Positions 16,722-26,800 of a stretch of DNA of 64,000 nucleotides are shown piece after piece. Position 1 is the first letter of the stretch. Every line of letters starts with the position of its first letter. Location: assembly GCA_934648845.1 (NCBI GenBank), contig CAKUFS010000007.1, positions 1 through 64,000 on the forward strand, written 5' to 3'. The notes beneath the pieces are model-generated. The model was not told where the DNA came from, did not search any database, and worked only from the letters and a program-made list of their open reading frames with translations. This stretch comes from an uncultured Eggerthellaceae bacterium. Lineage in GTDB: Bacteria; Actinomycetota; Coriobacteriia; Coriobacteriales; Eggerthellaceae. Both the position numbers and the translations under genes were made by a program.

Positions 16722-17519
16722 ATGAAAAAGAAATTGATCGCAATCGCTGCGGCAGCCCTGATGGTTGTTGCTTTGGCTGGTTGCGCTTCTTCTGCGAGCT
16801 CAAGCTCCGCAAGCGCATCTGCCAGCACCGATGGCCAGTACAAGCTGGTCAAGGAAGGCACGCTGACCGTGGGTGTGTCCCCCGACTATCCGCCCTTCGA
16901 GAATCTTGAGAACGGCGAAGTTGTGGGTTTCGAGCCCGACCTGTCTAAGGCTATCGCTGAAAAGCTGGGTCTGAACGTTGAATTCTCCATTCTGAACTTC
17001 GACGCCATTTTGACGGCAGTTGACGCCGGCACGCAGGTCGACTGCGGCATCTCGGGTTTCTCCATTGACCCCGAGCGCGCAAAGCTCGTTGACTTCTCCA
17101 CCTCGTACTTCACCGACGACCTGTCCATTGCAACCATGAAGGACGGCGCATACACCAGCGCCGATGCCCTGAAGGCTGCAGGCGTGAAGGTTGCCGTTCA
17201 GAGTGGCACCACGGGTGAGTCCTACATTCGCGAGAACTATCCCGATGCCGACGTTGTGTCCTTCACGAACTCCAACGACTGCTTCGCCGCAATGGCTTCC
17301 GGCAAGGTTGATGCCGTTTGCACGAACGCTGCCGTTGTTGCCACCATGGTGAACACCTCCTACACCGACGCCGCCATTGTGGGCACCTACGCCACGGGCG
17401 AAGAATACGGCGCTGCTGTTTCCAAGAGCAACCCCGAGCTGCTGGCCGCTATCAACAAGGCGCTTGCCGAGCTTGAGGCCGATGGCACGCTGGATGCCCT
17501 GAGCAGCAAGTGGCTCTAA
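16722..17519 (+). CDS. Amino-acid ABC transporter substrate-binding lipoprotein (paralogue 2)
   Basis: A 265-residue paralogue of the preceding lipoprotein gene, with the same signal peptide and order of motifs: MKKKLIAIAAAALMVVALAGC, LTVGVSPDYPPFEN, GFEPDLSKAIAEKLGL, DCGISGFSIDPERAKLVDFS and AVQSGTTGES. It lacks the longer Ser/Ala linker of paralogue 1. It probably delivers amino acids to the permease encoded next. A hairpin just after the stop may reduce read-through into the permease, so the receptor would be made in excess (inference). The two copies have diverged at many silent sites, so the duplication is old. Confidence 0.93.
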   Translation: MKKKLIAIAAAALMVVALAGCASSASSSSASASASTDGQYKLVKEGTLTVGVSPDYPPFENLENGEVVGFEPDLSKAIAEKLGLNVEFSILNFDAILTAVDAGTQVDCGISGFSIDPERAKLVDFSTSYFTDDLSIATMKDGAYTSADALKAAGVKVAVQSGTTGESYIRENYPDADVVSFTNSNDCFAAMASGKVDAVCTNAAVVATMVNTSYTDAAIVGTYATGEEYGAAVSKSNPELLAAINKALAELEADGTLDALSSKWL

Positions 17520-17542
17520 TCTTTTTGAAGTAGCGAAATAAT

Positions 17543-17573
17543 TCCGGCGGGAAGCAATGCGCTTTTCGCCGGA
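17543..17573 (+). terminator. Intercistronic hairpin, possible partial terminator
   Basis: TCCGGCG / CGCCGGA stem with a 17-base loop followed by TATTTTG. The short T-tract suggests attenuation rather than full termination between receptor and permease genes. Confidence 0.55.
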
Positions 17574-17686
17574 TATTTTGCGTTTAGGCGGTTGTACGAA
17601 GCACCCATCAGCCCAAACGCAAAAACGCAACACAAGCAAGAACGCGGAAGCGTAGTAAAGCGTAGTAAAGAAAAAGGAACATCCCT

Positions 17687-19117
17687 ATGAATCATCACAT
17701 TGCAGTACCGCAACAATCGAGAAGCACTCGCGTGGTGCTCGCGGCTCTTGCCGTACTGGTTGCCTTCGCATGCCTGATGGCGCTGCCGCTGCAAGCGCAT
17801 GCTTTGGACACCGTGAAAACCACGGCGAAGACGAACAGCGACTCGGGCGCCGAAATCATGGGCAACAAGGCAACGCGCATCACTTGGGAAGGCCAGGCCG
17901 ATGCAGGCGAGACGTTGACCCAGGTCACGCTGACGTTTCCCAAGGGAACGACGTTCGGCGTGGACGACGCGCGTGTGACGCTGCTGAAAGATGGCGGCTC
18001 CGAGCGCGTTGCTATTCTGAAGAAAGCCCAGTTCAGCTCCGAGGGCCAAACGATCACGGCCACGTTTGACATCGCGGGCTACGAAGGCGATTACTACCGC
18101 TTGGAAGTCTATGACGTGATATTTCCCGCTGCGGGTGGCTCTCAGCAGATAACGGGCACGTACACGTCGGCCGGCATCGAGCACGAACTGACCAGCATCC
18201 CCGCCATCAATGTGACGGAAATGACGCTGCCCGAACAGCTGGCCGAGGCCATTGAGTCTTCCGGTTGGTATAAGTCCTGGTGCGACAACAAATTCCTGAA
18301 GCTCTTCCTGAACCCCGCCCTCATGGTCCGTTCCATCCCCGTGGTGTTCAACGGCTTCCTTATGGCGCTGGGCATTGTGCTGTGCGCCTTCCCCTGCGCT
18401 ATCCCGCTGGGCCTGCTGCTGGCGCTCATGCGCATGTCGAAGCTGGCCGTGCTGCGCGGCATTGGCAGCTTGTATGTGAACATTGTTCGCGGTACGCCGC
18501 TGTTCTTGCAGATTTACGTGGCGTTTTTCGGCTTGCCGCTGGCGGGCATCAACATTCCGAACTTCCCGCTGGGCGTTATCGTGCTGTTCATGAACTCCGC
18601 GGCTTATTTGTGCGAAATCTTCCGCGCGGGCATTCAGTCCATTCCCAAGGGTCAAAACGAGGCATCGCGCTCTTTGGGCATGAACGCAGCGCAAACCATG
18701 ATCTTCGTTATCATTCCGCAGACCGTTCGTCGTGTTATCCCTACTATGACCAGCGAATTCATCTTGCTGTACAAGGACACCTCGCTGTTGGCCGCCGTTG
18801 GCATTATGGAAGTCGTGCAGTACTCCAAGAGCATTGTGGCGTCCACCGGCTCCATTACGCCTTACATTGTTGCGGCGCTGTTCTACCTGGTCATCACGCT
18901 GCCGCTTGCTAAGTTCGTGGGCAAGCTGGAGATGAAGCTCGCGGGTACCGATGGAGGCGCAGCCGGTTTTTCGCGTAAGAAGCGTTTCGGCAAGAAGGGC
19001 GACGCTGCTCCTGCAAGCCGTTGCGCCGATGAAGAAGCCGTTGTCGCTGCAAACGCCGAATTCGCAGCTCAAGAAGCCTCTATGGGCATACCCGTGGTAA
19101 AGAAAGGGGGCATGTAA
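17687..19117 (+). CDS. Amino-acid ABC permease with N-terminal extracytoplasmic domain
   Basis: A 476-residue fusion. Residues 1-39 look like a signal peptide or first membrane helix ending QAHALD. Residues about 40-190 form a beta-rich soluble region (ITWEGQADAGETLTQVTLTFPKGTTF) of unknown family. From about residue 215 a HisM/GlnP-type permease follows, with five or so helices and the EAA loop EASRSLGMNAAQTMIFVIIPQTVRR. The tail (about 420-476) is charged and cytoplasmic. Family members are usually about 220-250 residues. The added domain would face outside, where it could contact the lipoprotein receptors. The ATPase start overlaps its stop (TAATG). Confidence 0.9.
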   Translation: MNHHIAVPQQSRSTRVVLAALAVLVAFACLMALPLQAHALDTVKTTAKTNSDSGAEIMGNKATRITWEGQADAGETLTQVTLTFPKGTTFGVDDARVTLLKDGGSERVAILKKAQFSSEGQTITATFDIAGYEGDYYRLEVYDVIFPAAGGSQQITGTYTSAGIEHELTSIPAINVTEMTLPEQLAEAIESSGWYKSWCDNKFLKLFLNPALMVRSIPVVFNGFLMALGIVLCAFPCAIPLGLLLALMRMSKLAVLRGIGSLYVNIVRGTPLFLQIYVAFFGLPLAGINIPNFPLGVIVLFMNSAAYLCEIFRAGIQSIPKGQNEASRSLGMNAAQTMIFVIIPQTVRRVIPTMTSEFILLYKDTSLLAAVGIMEVVQYSKSIVASTGSITPYIVAALFYLVITLPLAKFVGKLEMKLAGTDGGAAGFSRKKRFGKKGDAAPASRCADEEAVVAANAEFAAQEASMGIPVVKKGGM

Positions 19118-19980
19118 TGACAGCCGCCAATAATTCCGCCGTTTCCGCGACCGACGCCGCCGCTGTGGCCGAAACCGCTGCCGCCGCTACTGAGACCGCC
19201 GCCGCAATTGCCGGCTCTGCATCTACCGAAAATCTGCACCACGTAGGGCAGGACGTGGTCGTAAGCATCCGCGGCCTGAAGAAAAACTTCGGCGACCTGC
19301 ATGTTTTAAAAGGCGTTGACCTGGATGTTCATCGTGGCGAAGTGGTTGTAATTCTGGGTCCTTCCGGCTCGGGCAAGTCCACTATGCTGCGTTGCATCAA
19401 CCGTCTGGAAGAACCCACGAGTGGTCAAATTTTCTTCGAGGACACGGAAATCACCTCGAAGGACACCGACATCAATGCGGTGCGCGCCAAGCTGGGCATG
19501 GTCTTCCAAAGCTTCAACTTGTTCCCTCACTTGACCGCGAAGAAAAACGTCATGTTGGCGCAGCAAAAAGTGCTTAAGCGTAGCAAGGAAGAAGCGGAGA
19601 AAGTTGCCATCGAGCAGCTGACGAAAGTCGGCCTGGCAGAGCGCGTGGACTACAAGCCCAGCCAGCTTTCTGGCGGCCAGCAGCAGCGCGTTGCCATTGC
19701 GCGTGCGTTGGCGATGGATCCGCACGTGATGCTGTTCGACGAAGCGACCAGCGCTCTTGACCCCGAACTCGTGCGCGATGTTTTGGGCGTTATGAAGGAA
19801 ATGGCCAAAAACGGCATGACCATGATTGTGGTTACGCACGAAATGGGCTTCGCGCGCGATGTTGCCGACCGTGTGGTGTTCATGGACGGCGGCGTTATCG
19901 TTGAGCAGGGCACGCCCGAAGACGTTTTCGACCATCCGCAGTCGGAGCGCACGAAGGACTTTTTGGGCCACATTTCGTAG
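19117..19980 (+). CDS. Amino-acid ABC transporter ATP-binding protein
   Basis: A GlnQ-type ATPase of 287 residues that powers the adjacent permease from the cytoplasmic side. Walker A GPSGSGKST, Q-loop VFQSFNLFPH, signature LSGGQQQR, Walker B VMLFDEATSALDPE and switch histidine VTHEMGFARD are all intact. About 45 Ala/Thr-rich residues precede the conserved start VVSIRGLKKNFGDLHVLKGV, which is unusual. No better internal start codon is seen, and the overlap with the permease stop supports the annotated ATG. It is the last gene of the amino-acid transporter group. Confidence 0.93.
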   Translation: MTAANNSAVSATDAAAVAETAAAATETAAAIAGSASTENLHHVGQDVVVSIRGLKKNFGDLHVLKGVDLDVHRGEVVVILGPSGSGKSTMLRCINRLEEPTSGQIFFEDTEITSKDTDINAVRAKLGMVFQSFNLFPHLTAKKNVMLAQQKVLKRSKEEAEKVAIEQLTKVGLAERVDYKPSQLSGGQQQRVAIARALAMDPHVMLFDEATSALDPELVRDVLGVMKEMAKNGMTMIVVTHEMGFARDVADRVVFMDGGVIVEQGTPEDVFDHPQSERTKDFLGHIS

Positions 19981-20094
19981 GGAAGTGTTTCTTTTCGCAC
20001 CCTTTTGTTGCCTAAATGTCTTAAAACGGCTCCTAACAGGTTACTATTCGGTTTCTTTACCGAAAACGCTTTAGTGCGTCATAGTGTTTGCGCA

Positions 20095-20100
20095 TATAAT
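20095..20100 (+). promoter_or_regulatory. -10 box upstream of the TAXI receptor gene
   Basis: A perfect TATAAT about 110 bases before the TAXI start. The -35 region (TTAGTG near 20071) is weak. A small hairpin TTCGGT / ACCGAA lies at 20047-20064. Confidence 0.5.
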
Positions 20101-20161
20101 TCGGCGTGAGGAAAACTCGCGAAATCTTTGCGCTGTGTGCGCAGGTTTCACCTTAGAAGCT

Positions 20162-20183
20162 GAATGCCCAAGAGACGGCATTC
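20162..20183 (+). promoter_or_regulatory. Leader hairpin before the TAXI receptor RBS
   Basis: Perfect 7-bp stem GAATGCC / GGCATTC ending 15 bases before the Shine-Dalgarno sequence AAGGAGGA. It could affect mRNA stability or translation. Confidence 0.45.
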
Positions 20184-20210
20184 ACCATGAAGGAAAAAAG
20201 GAGGAAGCAC

Positions 20211-21239
20211 ATGAAGAAGAAGCTCATTGCGGTTGCGGCAGCAGCGTTGATGGTTGTCGCCTTGGCTGGCTGCTCTAGCTCCAGCTCCAGCGCGTCAGCG
20301 TCTGCATCGGGCAGCGCGTCTGCTGGCGCAAGCGGTTCCTACACGGGATTGGGCGATGGTTCTACCTTGAACTTCGTGACCGGTGGCGAATCGGGTACGT
20401 ACTACGCTGTTGGCGGCGTCATTGCTCAGGACGTGACCAACAACCAGAAAATCAAGGTGACCAGCCTGTCTGGCGCTGGCTCCAAGGCAAACGTTATTGC
20501 TCTGGAAGACAAGGAAGCTCAGTTGGGCTTCTGCCAGTCCGACGTTCTGTCTTACGCTTATGAAGGCAAGAACCTGTTCGACACTGCTGTTAAGGACTTC
20601 AGCATTGTTGGCGCTCTGTACGACGAGACCGTTCAGATTGTTACCTGCGACCCCACCATCAAGACCGTTGCTGACCTGAAGGGCAAGAACGTTTCCATTG
20701 GTGCTGCTGGTTCGGGCGTTTACTTCAATGCGATTGATGTTTTGGGCGCTTACGGCCTGACCGAGTCCGATATCAACCCCACCTATCAGTCCTTCCAGGA
20801 TTCTGCTGACTCCCTGCAGAATGGCCAGATCGACGCCGCTTTCATTGTAGCAGGCGCTCCTACTACGGCTATCACGCAGCTGTCCACTTCCAAGCAGGCT
20901 TACCTGGTTGCTCTTGACAGCGAGCATGTTGACTCTCTGATGAAGACTTCTCCGTACTACAGCAAGTCCGTTATTGCTGCTGGTACTTACAAGGGCATCG
21001 ATGAGGATGTGACCACGGTTTCTGTTCAGGCAGTTATCATTGCCGATAACAGCGTTTCCGAGTCCGCCATCTATGCGTTCACCGCTGATCTCTTCGAGAA
21101 CTTGGACACCCTGGCTGGCTCCAACGCCAAGTTCGGCGAAATGAGCCTGGAGAAGGCAACTTCCATCACCAACGTTCCGTATCATCCGGGTGCTGCGAAG
21201 TACTATGCCGAGAAGGGCAAGACCGTTACTGCTGCGTAA
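20211..21239 (+). CDS. TRAP transporter solute receptor, TAXI family (lipoprotein)
   Basis: A periplasmic-type receptor of 342 residues for a sodium- or proton-driven TRAP uptake system. It begins with a lipobox signal peptide (MKKKLIAVAAAALMVVALAGC) and a Ser/Ala linker. The mature part has the TAXI signature FVTGGESGTYYAVGGVIAQ, then TVADLKGKNVSIGAAGSGVYFNA and a C-terminal NVPYHPGAAKYYAEKG. ATG 20211 follows AAGGAGGA, so the upstream in-frame ATG at 20187 was rejected. The fused permease gene lies 403 bases downstream. The substrate is not readable; dicarboxylates or glutamate are common for TAXI systems. Confidence 0.93.
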   Translation: MKKKLIAVAAAALMVVALAGCSSSSSSASASASGSASAGASGSYTGLGDGSTLNFVTGGESGTYYAVGGVIAQDVTNNQKIKVTSLSGAGSKANVIALEDKEAQLGFCQSDVLSYAYEGKNLFDTAVKDFSIVGALYDETVQIVTCDPTIKTVADLKGKNVSIGAAGSGVYFNAIDVLGAYGLTESDINPTYQSFQDSADSLQNGQIDAAFIVAGAPTTAITQLSTSKQAYLVALDSEHVDSLMKTSPYYSKSVIAAGTYKGIDEDVTTVSVQAVIIADNSVSESAIYAFTADLFENLDTLAGSNAKFGEMSLEKATSITNVPYHPGAAKYYAEKGKTVTAA

Positions 21240-21642
21240 TTCCTACGAATTGGCATAACGCTGCTTAACGCACAAGAAACGGGTCGCGACGGGGAATTGT
21301 TCCGCCGCGACCTGTTGTATCAAGAAATACTCGTTCCCTTGATTGGGAATTCCATGCTTCTATCAGGCATTTCGTTGAAATACGCTCCTTGGGGCGCTTT
21401 TCGCCCTTGAGCCCTCTATCGTTGAAGTGCCTTCCAGCTGCGCTATTCGAGACGCTTGTTTGGGGCGCGGGTTTGGATTGCGCACCCGAGCCGTTCGCCT
21501 GGCTGACCAGCGCCGTCCGGCCCGAACCGCGCCGTCCGGGCCGCTCAGTGCCTGCCCGAGCTTCCCCGGGCGCTGCCATGCACCGAGTATTTTTTGAAAC
21601 AGCAGATCCCCTTTTATTACTAAGCGAAAGGAGAAAGCTTCC
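21240..21642 (+). other. Intergenic region with hairpin between TAXI and TRAP permease genes
   Basis: No gene was found in 403 bases. A stem AACGGGTCGCG / CGCGACCTGTT (21278-21288, 21306-21316) lies soon after the receptor stop without a T-tract, so it may protect the receptor mRNA. Around 21500-21545 a GC-rich stretch repeats GCCGTCCGG twice. Confidence 0.45.
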
Positions 21643-23706
21643 GTGGTTTTCAAGAAGAGTAAAAAATCCCCCGAGACCGAAGCGCTCAAGGAAGAGCTTG
21701 CGCAGGAAATCGAATCGGTTGATGTTGAAACCGATGTCGAGGCGGTTATGCGCAAGTACGACCGCGAGTCGAACACGCGTGTTTGGGAAGGCGCTCCGAA
21801 GGCGGTTATTTCGGCGATTATGGCGTTGTTCAGCATTTACTGCATTGGCATGACGCTGTTTTCAACGGAGCTGCCCGAAACGAAGCTGGCGCGCTTCTTG
21901 GCATGCGTCATTATCATTGGCTATCTGATTTACCCTGCACGCAAGAACGGACGCGTGCGCGTAAACTATATGCCCTGGTACGATGTTGTTATCATGCTTG
22001 CCGGCGCGGGATCTTTCTTGTATTTCGCTTTTAATGCGTACGATATCTTGATGCTGACAAGCCGCATTGAACCGCTGCATATCGTACTGGGCATCATCGG
22101 CATTCTGGTTGTTGCCGATCTGTGCCGCCGTAGTGTTGGCGTTCCGATTCTGGTAGTTGTTGGCTGCTTGCTGATTTACGCGCTGGTCTGGCGTTATGAT
22201 CAGTGCCACGACTTGTACCTGACCATTCGCTTGATTATCTTCAAGCTGTTCTACACTACAAGCGGTGTTATTGGTACGCCCATCAACGTGTGCTACACCT
22301 ACATTGTGCTGTTCATCATCTTTGGTGCATTCTTGGAGCGCACGGGCATTGCGGCGTTCTTCATTTCGTTCGCGAATCGTGTTGCCGGCTGGTCTTCGGG
22401 CGGTGCGGCGAAGGTTGCGGTTATTTCTTCCGCCTTGTGCGGCATGGTTTCCGGTTCTTCGGTTGGCAACACGGTAACCACGGGTTCGGTAACCATTCCC
22501 ATGATGAAGAAGACAGGCTACAAGCCCGAGTTCGCGGGCGCTGTTGAGGCTGCGTCATCCACGGGCGGACAGATCATGCCCCCTATCATGGGCGCTGCTG
22601 CGTTCCTGATGGCCGAGTACATGGGTATTCCGTACATCGAGGTTGCAACAAAGGCCTTGATTCCCGCGCTTCTGTACTTCACGGGCATCTTCATTACGGT
22701 TCATTTGGAGGCAAAGAAGCTCGGTCTGAAGGGCATTCCCGTAAGCGAGCTGCCTAAGTGGTCGTATTTGGCGAAGAACTGCTACTTGATTCTGCCGCTG
22801 GTGTTGCTGGTGTGGTTGGTGTCCACGGGTGCGCGTACCATGGCTGTTTCCGCAGCTATTTCCATTGTGGGCGCGTTCTTGATTGGCTGCATCAACTTCT
22901 TCTTGACCAACCTTCGCGAGCGCGAAGAGGGCCAGACCATCGGCGATGTGTTCAAGCAGACCGCTGTTATTGCAGGCAATATGCTGTACGAATCGCTGCA
23001 GGCGGGCGCTAAGAGCGTTATTTCCGTTGCCGTTGCATGCGCCATGGCTGGCTTGATTGCTGGTTGCATTACCGTAACGGGTCTTGCTTCCACCATGATT
23101 AACGGCATTGTTGCGATTGCAGGCGACGCGGTTATCATCGGCCTGCTTCTGACCATGCTGTGCTGCATTGTTCTGGGCATGGGCGTTCCCACCACGGCGA
23201 ACTACTGCATCATGGCTTCTACCTGCGCTCCGATTCTGATCCAGCTGGGTATTCCGGCGGTTGCTGCTCACTTCTTCGTGTTCTACTTTGGCATTGTGGC
23301 GGATATCACACCACCTGTTGCGCTCGCGGCTTACGCGGGCAGCGCCATTGCGCGTTCGAACCCCATGAAGACGGCTGTCAACGCCACAAAGCTTGCTATT
23401 GCGGCGTTTATCGTTCCGTATATCCTGGCGTTTAACCCCGTGATGATTCTTGAGGGTGACGTCACGGTTATTTCGGTGGCGATTATCGTTATCACGTCGC
23501 TGGTTGGCTTGTTCGGTGTTTCTGCTGGTCTGAACGGGCATCTGTTTAAGAAGATTCCCATGGTGCTGCGTGTTGTTATTATTGCGGCGGGTATTTGCAT
23601 GATGATTCCGGAGGTTTATTCCGACATCATTGGCCTTGTTGCGGTTGGCGGCATCTTTGTGCTGCAGTACTTCATGATGAAGAAGCAAAAGGCTGCACAG
23701 GCGTAG
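21643..23706 (+). CDS. TRAP transporter fused permease (4TM/12TM, DctQM-type)
   Basis: A 687-residue membrane protein in which the small and large TRAP permease subunits are one chain, as is usual with TAXI receptors. About residues 1-55 are charged and cytoplasmic, followed by roughly 16 hydrophobic helices. The DctM-like part includes VSGSSVGNTVTTGSVTIPMM, EAASSTGGQIMPPIMGAAAF, MGVPTTANYCIMAS and a FGIVADITPPVALAAYAGS segment, all conserved. GTG is the start, set by AAAGGAG 9 bases before it. Works with the TAXI receptor gene upstream. Convergent with the activase gene, with a terminator between them. Confidence 0.93.
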   Translation: MVFKKSKKSPETEALKEELAQEIESVDVETDVEAVMRKYDRESNTRVWEGAPKAVISAIMALFSIYCIGMTLFSTELPETKLARFLACVIIIGYLIYPARKNGRVRVNYMPWYDVVIMLAGAGSFLYFAFNAYDILMLTSRIEPLHIVLGIIGILVVADLCRRSVGVPILVVVGCLLIYALVWRYDQCHDLYLTIRLIIFKLFYTTSGVIGTPINVCYTYIVLFIIFGAFLERTGIAAFFISFANRVAGWSSGGAAKVAVISSALCGMVSGSSVGNTVTTGSVTIPMMKKTGYKPEFAGAVEAASSTGGQIMPPIMGAAAFLMAEYMGIPYIEVATKALIPALLYFTGIFITVHLEAKKLGLKGIPVSELPKWSYLAKNCYLILPLVLLVWLVSTGARTMAVSAAISIVGAFLIGCINFFLTNLREREEGQTIGDVFKQTAVIAGNMLYESLQAGAKSVISVAVACAMAGLIAGCITVTGLASTMINGIVAIAGDAVIIGLLLTMLCCIVLGMGVPTTANYCIMASTCAPILIQLGIPAVAAHFFVFYFGIVADITPPVALAAYAGSAIARSNPMKTAVNATKLAIAAFIVPYILAFNPVMILEGDVTVISVAIIVITSLVGLFGVSAGLNGHLFKKIPMVLRVVIIAAGICMMIPEVYSDIIGLVAVGGIFVLQYFMMKKQKAAQA

Positions 23707-23745
23707 CTTTCGAGCGCTGGCTTGCCAGCACCAAGGTTGTGCTTG

Positions 23746-23775
23746 AAGCGGGGACGGTTTATGCCGCCCCCGCTT
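23746..23775. terminator. Bidirectional terminator between convergent genes
   Basis: AAGCGGGG / CCCCGCTT stem with an inner CGG...CCG pair, followed by TTGCGTTT. It serves the TRAP permease and possibly the activase on the other strand. Confidence 0.65.
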
Positions 23776-23802
23776 TGCGTTTACCGGTGGTTTTAGCGGC
23801 TG

Positions 23803-26800
23803 CTACACACCCAGTGCTTCTGCCAGGGCAAGCAGCACGCGATTTTCCCGGTTCAGCGCCGAGGCTTCGGGGTCGTAATCAAGAACAACGATATTCATAC
23901 CAGGGAAACGTTTCGCCAGGTCGTGCATGCCGCCGCGTACGTTAACATGCCCTTTCAGGCATCCGAAGCTTTGTAGGTAAATAACATGGCGCACGCCTTG
24001 GTCGTAAAAATGCTGAAGCTGATCAAGGTAGCGCACGTCTTCGGCAAATAGCGCCCCGAGCTGCGGAAGGATTGGCTGGCATCCGTGCGATTCGATGGTT
24101 GCCAGCAGATTGTCGTTGAGGAACGAGTCGAAGACAAGGGGCGCCGTTCCGATAACGCCGACAAGGGGTTTTGCGGTTTCAGGCGCATTACCGGGGTTGA
24201 TGCTGCTGGTCGTCGCACATCCGATTGTGCCGCTGGCGCTGTTGTTATTGGGCATTGCGCCGGCACCGTGGGTTGCGCGGTTGCCGGCGTCGTTGCCAGC
24301 GCTGCGTGTTCTGCTGTAGATACAGCTTCCTGTGAATCCCCGACCTTCCTCTATCGCATCAATTGGCCATGCATTTTCCCAGGTAATGTTGATGTTCCTT
24401 CCTGTAATGCGTTCAAGGAGGTACGGTACGGCCTCAAGAACGCATTCGTGACATACGTTCGGCAGCGTCAACACATCAAGCTGGGGGCGCGCGGCAAGAA
24501 TGCGCAGGCTGCGCCCGACGATGGCAGCGGTGCTGTAGCAAAGGTCGCGCGTGTAGGATCGCGCTGCTTCGATGTCGGCGATGCTCAAGTGCGCAAATGC
24601 GGCAGCGTTTCCTTCTTCGGCGTATTGTGCCAGGTGGGGGTCGAGCGCGGGAATACGCGCCATTGCAGTATTGACTGCCGTGTCTTGTTTCGATTTATAT
24701 TGCGGAGTGACTTCGGACACCTCGGCTACGGCTTTCGTGCCGGATGTGCCTTCTGCGGTGATGGTTTCGGGTGCTTCAGTGTCGGCCGCTTTTTCCTTTC
24801 GGGCAAGATCCAGCTGCTCGATGTTTTCCGCTAACGTGCGCAAGCGAATGCGCAGATGGGCTGTGTCGGTGATTTCGTCCACTTTGAGCGCGGTGAACAA
24901 GCGGCCATGTTTCTGCAGGTAATCGCCGACTTGCACGACGTTGATGCCGTCATAAAGGCATCCGAACGACTGTAGCGCAACAACGTCGATGCGTTCGTGA
25001 TGCATTGCGTAGTTTGAAAGGCGCAGCATGTGCGAAGCTTTCTTCCATGGGCTGCTGGCGGAGTCGGCTGGCTCATCACCTGCCGCATCTGTTTCGGTAA
25101 GCCGTGGCGCATCGTTGCGCGTTATGACATTAGGCGATAGCACGGCAAGCCCCAGGCCAGTGAGTACTTCGTCAATGCGATGCCCCGTTGCGGCATCAAT
25201 ATGGTACGGGCGCCCCAAAAGCAGAATGCCATGATGGCTTGGGTCGCTCTTAACCCAAGCAAGTGCCTTCTCATTTGCCTTGCGCACCACGTTTTGGTGT
25301 TCTTGCTGAGCGGCAAGACCTGCGTGCAGTGCGTGGTCGAATTCTTCGCATGACAACGCATCACCGGTTTCTTCCGCCAATGAAGAAACCGCGCTGAACA
25401 GGGCATTTCTTGCTTCGTCGGAGCTTGCAATCCTCTGTGGTTTTGCAAACGGCAGCAGGGGGCTTACCATGTGCTGCGCAAGTTCAAGCGTTAGGCTCGC
25501 GCCATCTTGCAACGCAGACGCATACCCCGTGGAAACCGCGCAGTTCACGCCGCGTTGGTAGCGGGGTGCGAATACATGCGTTGCGCCTGCCTGGCTGAGT
25601 TGCTTCAAGCGGCGATGCGAGAGTTTCGCGGGGTAGCAAACGCTTTCCGAGGGAACGGTTTCGGCACCCGCGCTGTCAACATGGAAAGAGCGTTCTGTTC
25701 GTTCGCGGGGAAGAAGCACGGTGAAGCCCAAGTCGCTGAAAAACGCATGCCAAAACGGCGCGAACTCATAGGTGAGCAACGTGCTCATGATGCCAACGCG
25801 CACGCTGGCGCGCTTTCCCCTTCCCGGGCAATCGGGGATGTGCTCTAGAAGCGCCCTTTGCGCTGCAACGGCGTTCGGCGCGCCATGCTTGCCATCCCGT
25901 TGGCCGGTTGCGTACAGCTCCAGTGCTTTGCCGCAGCGGTTCCCGCCAATGTAAGTGCGCGTAGGCGTGGCTTCGTGCTGTTTATTGCCCTCGGTTGCGC
26001 CTGTCGTACCTGCTGCACCCGAAGCGCCTGGTGCACCCGCCGCCTTCTCCTTCGCAACGGTCACCACGGAAAGCGTGCAACTGTTCGCGCAGCCTTCGCA
26101 GGTGCGCGTTGTGCGCTTGGGAGCGAAATCGGCAAGCTCCTGCCGCGAGAGAAGCGTGCTTCGCGCACCTTCGCCTGCCACCTGCGCTCTTTTTCGTGCG
26201 ACCAGCGCGGCACCCAGGGCGCCCATCAGGTTCGCGCGGTTCGGACGTATGACGTGCTTGCCCGTGAGCAGCTCGAACGCGCGCAGTACGGCATCGTTCA
26301 TGAAGGTTCCGCCTTGCACCACAATGGTGTCGCCCAAGGAATCAAGATTGTCCAGGCCGATGATGCGAAACAGTGCATTTTTCACCACGGAATATGCGCA
26401 GCCGGCGGCAAGATCGTTTGTGTCCGCGCCTACTTTTTGCGCATGCTTCAAGCGAGAGTTCATGAACACCGTGCATTTTGTTCCCAGGTCAACGGGGTTT
26501 TTTGCGACGAGTGCCGCATTAGCGAAACTGTCTTTTGGCAAGCGAAGCGTATAAGCGGTTCCTGAAAGAAACGAGCCGCATCCGCTGGAGCACGCCTCGT
26601 TCAGGATGGCGTTTTCCACCAGGCCGTCTTTAACCCAGATGGCTTTCATGTCTTGTCCGCCAATGTCCAGCAGAAAGCTCACGTCGAGCGCAAACGACAG
26701 GGCGCCTTGCACGTGCGCGGTTGTTTCGACGATGCCGGAATCAACGCCTAAGCAAGCTTTCAGCATGTCTTCGCCGTAGCCGGTTGCCACGGTATGGGCG

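Noticed and set aside
17516..19072. 518-codon open frame opposite the ABC permease
   Set aside because: Gln/His/Arg-rich shadow translation; the permease motifs on the plus strand are clear.
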